This document shows, piece by piece, positions 7,602 to 11,871 of a stretch of 11,871 bases of DNA. The DNA comes from Porticoccaceae bacterium UBA1989 (GTDB taxonomy: Bacteria > Pseudomonadota > Gammaproteobacteria > Pseudomonadales > Porticoccaceae): NCBI GenBank assembly GCA_002335945.1, contig DDDD01000136.1, forward strand, positions 1 to 11,871. Reading direction: 5' to 3'. A model generated the notes under the pieces. It was given only the letters and a program-made list of their open reading frames with translations. It did not search any database and had not been told where the DNA came from. Position numbers and translations under genes: made by a program. The number at the start of each line of letters is the position of its first letter. Position 1 is the first letter of the stretch.

Positions 7602-8219
7602 TTATCGGTTTGGCGAGTATTTTAGCAGATGTTTGAGGTCTTCAAGCAGTCCACCGCCATCATGTTCCTGCGTGTAATACAGCACGGTCTGATTATCTGG
7701 GGTAACTACAAAATAGCGCGTGTCGCGCATATCCCAGTCAGCGGAAGTATCCTGCAATAAAGAACGCATAGCCGAATTTTCAATAGGGTGGATAATGAGA
7801 TAGGGGTGCGCGGCCTGGAGCTGTTCCATATCAATAAGGTCTAGGTTGGCACTATCCGGAAGATAGACGCGCTCGAGACGACCGCTAGATTTACCCAGTA
7901 GCATATGGATATTACGGCCATTGACCAGCACATCTTGGCAACCCTGATTACAGCCTTCACCGCCGGCCGCAACTACTTTCCACTTGGGCGCTTCACCCTG
8001 AGGCAATGCGGTAAGCAGGGGACTCATATCCACGGTAGGGCTAACAATCTCGCCCTGATTGGTAGTACCCATGCGTGCCATCATGGCCTGCCGTTGTTCT
8101 TCGGTGGTTGGCACCATCAAGAAGCCCGCCAATATCACGCCGAATACAATAATTAGCATGATCCATATTTGATACTGAAAGCCGCGTTGCTGGGCTGTTA
8201 TCTCTGTCTTTTCTGTCAT
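7602..8219 (-). CDS. Membrane-anchored thioredoxin-like CxxxC protein of the cox cluster
   Basis: Unnamed protein resembling, from memory of gene order and general sequence character, the hypothetical protein between SURF1 and the heme genes in Pseudomonas cox clusters. The 205 residues contain one N-terminal membrane segment (about 17-36), a Met-containing stretch (46-50), and a domain with C90-x3-C94 (GCNQGCQ) followed by the helix-like VLVNGRNIHMLLGK. The C-terminal end (VVTPDNQTVLYY... LLEDLKHLLKYS) looks like the closing strand and helix of SCO/thioredoxin folds. A Cys pair of SCO spacing suggests a copper-binding or thiol-redox role in oxidase assembly at the periplasmic face; this is inference. 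No His equivalent to the third SCO copper ligand is certain, H186 being a candidate. AGGA lies ten bases before the start. It sits 36 bases after SURF1. Confidence 0.8.
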   Translation of the reverse strand: MTEKTEITAQQRGFQYQIWIMLIIVFGVILAGFLMVPTTEEQRQAMMARMGTTNQGEIVSPTVDMSPLLTALPQGEAPKWKVVAAGGEGCNQGCQDVLVNGRNIHMLLGKSSGRLERVYLPDSANLDLIDMEQLQAAHPYLIIHPIENSAMRSLLQDTSADWDMRDTRYFVVTPDNQTVLYYTQEHDGGGLLEDLKHLLKYSPNR

Positions 8220-8255
8220 GGTCTATCAATCCTGTATTGCTTGCTCGATTTCGCT

Positions 8256-9014
8256 CTAGGTGCCTGAGCGCTGTCTTAACCAGTCTGCCAGATTTGAGTT
8301 GGCAATCAGGGTCATTATTATTAATACCATGGCCATCACAAACCACTGCACGGCATAACCTGTGTGCTTGGAAGGCTGTACGGAAACTGTCGGCCATCCG
8401 GTGTTTAGTGCGCCCTGACTGTCTTGATCCAGACGAAACTGATAAGCAAAGAAGTCTTCACCGTAGAGTTCTTCTGCCCGCGCGGCGGATATCCAACCAA
8501 CCCGTGCAGGCCATTGTTCAACTAAGCCAATACCATCATCGAGTCGGTAACCGCCCAATGTCTGATAAAGCGCACCACGCAACTGATTTGAACCCAGCAG
8601 CGGCGGTATTTCGGGTAGCTGGTTGCGATCCAATGAGGCCGGCACCCAACCACGGTTAACCAGTACTTTTTGCCCTAAGCCAACAATGCTTAGGGCCTCT
8701 AATATTTCATAACCTGGACGGCCATTTTTAACTCGGTTGTCGAGAATCAGTCGGCGCTGTGAATCCAGTTCGCCCACTAACCAGGCGCTGCGATACTGCA
8801 GGTTACTGTCACCCATCAGATCCGAGACCATTGCCGGAGGCGCTTGCTGGTTAGTATTATACTGATCGAGGATACGTTGTTTTTCATCCGCGCGATCTAA
8901 TTGCCAGAATCCCAGTACCACGAGTAGCGGAAACAGACAGAGGCTAAGCACCAATAATTTTTTATTGGGCTGCCATTGAAATCGCTGCGTAGATAAGTGG
9001 GGCTCAGTGGTCAT
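8256..9014 (-). CDS. SURF1 family cytochrome oxidase assembly protein
   Basis: Inner-membrane protein needed for correct insertion or stabilisation of heme a3 in subunit I of cytochrome c oxidase. The 252-residue product has the classic layout of two membrane segments (about 20-38 and 221-238) flanking a periplasmic domain. Conserved landmarks are LGFWQLDRADEK (34-45), LDNRVKNGRPGYEIL (91-105), VLVNRGWVP (117-125) and HTGYAVQWF (217-225). Length is normal. The ATG at 9014 has no convincing Shine-Dalgarno. It heads a likely minus-strand unit with the CxxxC protein, cyoE and SCO; because a strong hairpin terminator separates it from coIII, it probably has its own promoter, within or near the divergent DUF2909 gene. 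Confidence 0.94.
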   Translation of the reverse strand: MTTEPHLSTQRFQWQPNKKLLVLSLCLFPLLVVLGFWQLDRADEKQRILDQYNTNQQAPPAMVSDLMGDSNLQYRSAWLVGELDSQRRLILDNRVKNGRPGYEILEALSIVGLGQKVLVNRGWVPASLDRNQLPEIPPLLGSNQLRGALYQTLGGYRLDDGIGLVEQWPARVGWISAARAEELYGEDFFAYQFRLDQDSQGALNTGWPTVSVQPSKHTGYAVQWFVMAMVLIIMTLIANSNLADWLRQRSGT

Positions 9015-9055
9015 CTGTGTTTAAATTCCAACCTTTCTCAAGAGTGGTTATTGCC

Positions 9056-9388
9056 ATGTTATTAAAGACTATTATCGTTGTTCTATTTATCGCCGTGGTT
9101 GTCAGCCTATTTAGCGGCCTGCGCTTTCTGGTCAAAGACCTTGGCAATTCAAAACGTCGCCTGCTATTTGCTCTGGGCCTACGGATTACGCTAGCAGCTC
9201 TGCTACTGGGTACTGTTATATACGGCGCATATACCGGACAGATCAGCAGCCGGGCGCCCTGGGATCGACAACTTCACCCTGAGGCTACCACGCCTTATCC
9301 AATAAGACCCAGGCCCGCCATGCCTGCACCTGAAAAAGCGATTCCTGAACAGTCTGTCCCTACTGAAACGGCACCAGCTGCACAGTAA
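9056..9388 (+). CDS. DUF2909 twin transmembrane protein with Pro/Ala-rich tail
   Basis: Small membrane protein of unknown function found in gammaproteobacterial cox clusters. From ATG 9056 it has 110 residues. Segment 1 (about 3-25, LLKTIIVVLFIAVVVSLFSGL) and segment 2 (about 36-58) flank a basic loop (K27, K33, R34, R35), so both ends should face the periplasm. The SLFSGLRFLVKD motif and a final SSRAPW are as expected for the family, which usually ends near there at about 70 residues. Here a further 40 or so residues rich in Pro, Ala, Thr and Glu follow (71-110). The frame is open back to a GTG at 9017, but the family N-terminus begins at MLLK, which decides for 9056. It is the only plus-strand gene of the cox block, 41 bases from the divergent SURF1 start. 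Confidence 0.8.
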   Translation: MLLKTIIVVLFIAVVVSLFSGLRFLVKDLGNSKRRLLFALGLRITLAALLLGTVIYGAYTGQISSRAPWDRQLHPEATTPYPIRPRPAMPAPEKAIPEQSVPTETAPAAQ

Positions 9389-9403
9389 TTTAGAGCAGAG
9401 ATG

Positions 9404-9428
9404 AAAACGGCCAGGGGTTACCTGGCCG
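9404..9428 (-). terminator. Intrinsic terminator after coIII
   Basis: CGGCCAGG (9408-9415) and CCTGGCCG (9421-9428) form a perfect eight-pair, GC-rich stem with a five-base loop. Read on the minus strand, after the coIII stop, the hairpin is followed at once by TTTT (9404-9407), as expected of a factor-independent terminator. It also lies 19 bases past the plus-strand DUF2909 stop, but there it lacks a T run, so its effect in that direction is less sure. Confidence 0.75.
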
Positions 9429-9449
9429 CTTCGGTAAATCTACTGTGGC

Positions 9450-10394
9450 TTACGCAAGTACGTAGACAAACAGGAAGAGTCCTACCCAAACCACGTCAAC
9501 GAAGTGCCAGTACCAAGAGGCCGCTTCGAAACCAAACTGGTCATCATGGGTAAAGTGCCCTTTCAGTCCGCGTAACCATTGAATCAACAACATCACTGTA
9601 CCCAGGGTAACGTGCATGCCGTGGAATCCGGTCAACATAAAGAATGTGGTGCCATAAATACCTGACTCAAGTGTCAGACCCATGTGCTGGTAGGCTTCAA
9701 TATATTCTTCAACCTGCAAGAACAAGAAGAAGATACCTAGGGCAACAGTGATACCTAACCAGGTATTAAACTTTTTGCGATCGCCATCTTTAAGCCCTGT
9801 GTGTGCAATGTGCACAGTCACACTCGACGTCAGCAGAACGAGCGTGTTCCAAAGTGGTAACCAATGCAAAATACGGTCCCAACCTGGGAAGCTCATATTC
9901 TGATCTGGACCCTTAAACTGTGCCGCGTCACCATTAACTGCCTGATCTGGTGTGATCATTGGCGGCCATGCGGCTTCGTAGCCAGGCCATAGGTGCTGAG
10001 CATTAGCTGCTGCTGCATCTGTTGGGGTGTCGTCAAACCAACCGACGGCGGCTTCGCCACCAATCCAGGAGTTCACCAAGACACGAACATAGAAGAGGGC
10101 GCCAAAGAAGCAGGCAAAGAACATCACTTCGGAGAAGATAAACCACAGCATACCCAACACATAAGAATGCTTGAGCTGTGGGCTAGCGAGACCGCGCATA
10201 TTTTCGTCAATGACGATGCTCCACCATTTGTACAAAACGCCGGCCATAATCAGTGAGCCGATCAGGAAGATAGTGGCAGTGCCACCGTCCAGAACCCATG
10301 AGGCAGCACCATAAGCCATTACACCCATACCAGTTGCAGCGATAAGCGGCATTTTGCTCTGTTCGGGTACGTAATAAGTACTTTCAGTTGACAT
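9450..10394 (-). CDS. coIII: Cytochrome c oxidase subunit III
   Basis: Core membrane subunit of aa3-type cytochrome c oxidase; it contains no redox cofactor and stabilises subunit I and proton uptake. The 314-residue protein has the seven-helix family pattern. Key segments are FSEVMFFACFFGALFYVR with the conserved buried Glu (E89), LVLLTSSVTVHIAH (186-198), FLQVEEYIEAY (225-235), FFMLTGFHGMHVTLG (251-265) and the C-terminal SWYWHFVDVVWV (293-304). A polar stretch of about 65 residues (108-172) between helices is longer than in mitochondrial forms, as expected for gammaproteobacterial homologues. GGAGAG six bases before the ATG is a strong ribosome site. It lies 13 bases after ctaG, in the coxA-ctaG-coIII unit. 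Also named ctaE or coxC. Confidence 0.96.
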   Translation of the reverse strand: MSTESTYYVPEQSKMPLIAATGMGVMAYGAASWVLDGGTATIFLIGSLIMAGVLYKWWSIVIDENMRGLASPQLKHSYVLGMLWFIFSEVMFFACFFGALFYVRVLVNSWIGGEAAVGWFDDTPTDAAAANAQHLWPGYEAAWPPMITPDQAVNGDAAQFKGPDQNMSFPGWDRILHWLPLWNTLVLLTSSVTVHIAHTGLKDGDRKKFNTWLGITVALGIFFLFLQVEEYIEAYQHMGLTLESGIYGTTFFMLTGFHGMHVTLGTVMLLIQWLRGLKGHFTHDDQFGFEAASWYWHFVDVVWVGLFLFVYVLA

Positions 10395-10407
10395 TGTTAC
10401 TCTCCGT

Positions 10408-10962
10408 TTACTGTACTTGTGAGATCTGCACCTTGGTGCGATCTGTTATATCAAACATTGTGTAGGACAGGGTTACTGTATTAACACTGGCCGGTAAATC
10501 TGGATCTACGATAAACACCAACTCCAGTTCAGCTGTTTCGCCAGCCAGCAGGGGTTGGTTGTTAAAGCAGAAGCATTCCGTTTTATGGAAATAGTCAGCT
10601 GCATTATTCGGCAGAACATTCGGTATAGCCTGTCCTACCATATCTTGCCCAGTTCTATTTTGAGCGTAGAAGGCTACTGCACGAGACTCACCAGGATGAA
10701 CGATTACGCGCTCTTCTAACGGGTAAAAATCCCAGGGCATGGTTGCATTTTTGGTCGCAACAAACTGCACTTCGATCTCTCGTGAGGTATCTACTTCGAC
10801 AGATACTGCTGTGTATGCGCCGTCTGTCTTGCCGCCAATTCCAGTAATCTCACAAAAGAGATCATAGAGTGGCGGCAACACAAAGATTGCAAACAAAAAC
10901 ATGGCAGCTGCTAAAGCAATTAACTTCGCAAGTAGCGGGCCATTTCCAGAGCGCACTGACAT
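10408..10962 (-). CDS. ctaG: Cytochrome c oxidase assembly protein CtaG (Cox11, CuB insertion)
   Basis: Periplasmic copper chaperone anchored by one N-terminal membrane segment (about 11-31), delivering copper to the CuB site of subunit I. In the 184 residues the copper-binding motif CFCF is present (C130 and C132, within FHKTECFCFNNQ), along with the third conserved Cys just after the membrane segment (C37, DLFCEITG). The domain between has the family's immunoglobulin-like strands and MPWDFYP. GAGGC eight bases before the ATG serves as ribosome site and overlaps the end of coxA. It lies 12 bases after coxA and 13 before coIII, so the three are very likely one transcript. Confidence 0.96.
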   Translation of the reverse strand: MSVRSGNGPLLAKLIALAAAMFLFAIFVLPPLYDLFCEITGIGGKTDGAYTAVSVEVDTSREIEVQFVATKNATMPWDFYPLEERVIVHPGESRAVAFYAQNRTGQDMVGQAIPNVLPNNAADYFHKTECFCFNNQPLLAGETAELELVFIVDPDLPASVNTVTLSYTMFDITDRTKVQISQVQ

Positions 10963-10974
10963 GTTTGCTGCCTC

Positions 10975-11871
10975 TTACTTAATCTTCGGCGGCTTGGCGA
11001 ATGTGTGATAGGGCGCTGGTGTGGGCAATGTCCACTCCAGTCCTTCTGCACCTTCCCAAACTTTAGGGTCCTTAGTAGGCTCGCCCCAGCCGATGGTGCG
11101 GATCACGTTAAACAGGAACAGGATCTGTGCGCCACCGTACATAAATGCACCGATGCTTGAGACCATGTTCCAATCCGCAAACTGCAGACCGTAATCAGCG
11201 TAACGACGTGGCATACCTGCTAGACCTAGGAAATGCTGTGGCATAAAGGTGATATTGAAACCGATAAAGGCGATCCAAAACTGGACCTTACCCATGGTTT
11301 CGTTATACATCTTGCCGCACCACTTTGGCAGCCAGTAATAAACCGCTGCAGTACCACTAAATACCGCACCAGCGACCATTACGTAATGGAAGTGGGCTAC
11401 TACGAAGTAAGTATCATGGTATTGCATGTCCGCCGCTGCAATCGACAACATCATTCCGGTGAAGCCGCCAAAGGTAAACAGAATCACAAACGCGATGCTG
11501 AATAGCATGGGGGTTTCATAGGTTAATGAGCCTCTGTACATGGTGGTGATCCAGTTAAAGACCTTCACTCCAGTCGGCACTGCAATCAGCATAGTGGCGT
11601 ACATAAAGTACAGCTCACCCGCAATTGGCATGCCTACGGTAAACATGTGGTGTGCCCAAACTACAAACGACAGGAAGGCAATCGCGGCAGTGGCGTAAAC
11701 CATTGACGAATAACCAAACAGCGGCTTGCGGCTGAACGTTGGAATAATATGAGAAACCACACCAAAGGCTGGCAGGATAATAATATATACCTCTGGATGA
11801 CCAAAGAACCAGAAAATATGCTGGAACAGGACCGGGTCGCCGCCACCAGCTGCATCGAAGAAGCTAGTACC
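10975..11871 (-). CDS. coxA: Cytochrome c oxidase subunit I (partial, N-terminus beyond the window)
   Basis: Catalytic heme-copper subunit that reduces oxygen to water and pumps protons. The frame is open to the right edge and starts in frame at base 11871, so the C-terminal 298 residues of roughly 530 are visible; an apparent internal start at 11760 is just a Val codon. In visible numbering, GHPEVY (24-29) supplies a CuB His, the gating Glu of A1-type pumps and the cross-linked Tyr. The HH pair (74-75) gives the other CuB ligands. K103 (TGVKVFNW) is the K-channel lysine. YHD (151-153) marks the Mg site, and HFH (160-162) gives the heme a3 and heme a ligands. RR (222-223) is the propionate-binding pair. 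All key residues in the visible part are present, indicating an active A1-type enzyme. Also named ctaD; coxB would be expected further right. Confidence 0.97.
   Translation of the reverse strand, partial: GTSFFDAAGGGDPVLFQHIFWFFGHPEVYIIILPAFGVVSHIIPTFSRKPLFGYSSMVYATAAIAFLSFVVWAHHMFTVGMPIAGELYFMYATMLIAVPTGVKVFNWITTMYRGSLTYETPMLFSIAFVILFTFGGFTGMMLSIAAADMQYHDTYFVVAHFHYVMVAGAVFSGTAAVYYWLPKWCGKMYNETMGKVQFWIAFIGFNITFMPQHFLGLAGMPRRYADYGLQFADWNMVSSIGAFMYGGAQILFLFNVIRTIGWGEPTKDPKVWEGAEGLEWTLPTPAPYHTFAKPPKIK

Noticed and set aside
8041..8397. 118-residue minus-strand open frame across the SURF1/CxxxC gene junction
   Set aside because: It overlaps two well-supported genes on the same strand in another frame and has no recognisable motif.
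8237..8659. 140-residue plus-strand open frame antisense to SURF1
   Set aside because: It is rich in Arg, Leu and Ser with no domain I recognise, and the opposite strand is clearly SURF1.
9017..9055. GTG start extending DUF2909 by 13 residues
   Set aside because: The family begins at MLLK and the extension adds polar residues before the first membrane segment; no ribosome site supports it.
1..11871. Mobile element, CRISPR, phage or defence system
   Set aside because: All coding space is taken by housekeeping zinc-transport, replication and respiration genes in a familiar order; no repeats or transposase-like genes are seen.

Overview
The window is an ordinary, densely coded stretch of a gammaproteobacterial chromosome. 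Protein similarity, roughly even base composition and gene order point to a free-living, probably marine relative of Pseudomonas/Cellvibrionales; that placement is inferred. Its two blocks are recognisable by recall: polA with the zinc-uptake genes znuA/zur/znuCB, and an aa3-type cytochrome c oxidase cluster in the order coxA-ctaG-coIII-DUF2909-SURF1-thioredoxin-like protein-cyoE-SCO. Twelve complete or nearly complete genes and one gene cut by the right edge fill almost all of the sequence. I see no tRNA, rRNA, mobile element, CRISPR array or prophage gene, and no gene-free stretch longer than about 130 bases.

Left block (1-5945). polA (DNA polymerase I) and znuA (periplasmic zinc-binding protein) lie on the minus strand, with znuA upstream and no visible terminator between them. 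A 128-base divergent gap holds a near-consensus Zur operator. On the plus strand zur, znuC and znuB follow with overlapping stop and start codons. Together they make a zinc-import ABC transporter (ZnuA in the periplasm, ZnuB in the membrane, ZnuC as ATPase) controlled by its own zinc-sensing repressor.

Right block (5953-11871). All genes except one are on the minus strand and read from the right edge leftwards: coxA (C-terminal 298 residues present), ctaG/cox11 and coIII, then a strong hairpin terminator; next SURF1, a membrane-anchored CxxxC protein, cyoE (heme O synthase) and a SCO copper protein. The exception is a small DUF2909 twin-membrane-segment protein on the plus strand between coIII and SURF1. 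The block supplies catalytic subunits I and III plus CuB insertion (CtaG), copper/thiol chemistry for CuA (SCO), heme farnesylation (CyoE) and heme-a3 site assembly (SURF1).

I did not find a previously undescribed system. The points most worth a second look are the absence of a heme A synthase (ctaA/COX15) gene where related clusters carry it, the possible transcription of polA from the Zur-controlled znuA promoter, a long Pro/Ala-rich tail on the DUF2909 protein, and the unnamed thioredoxin-like CxxxC protein.
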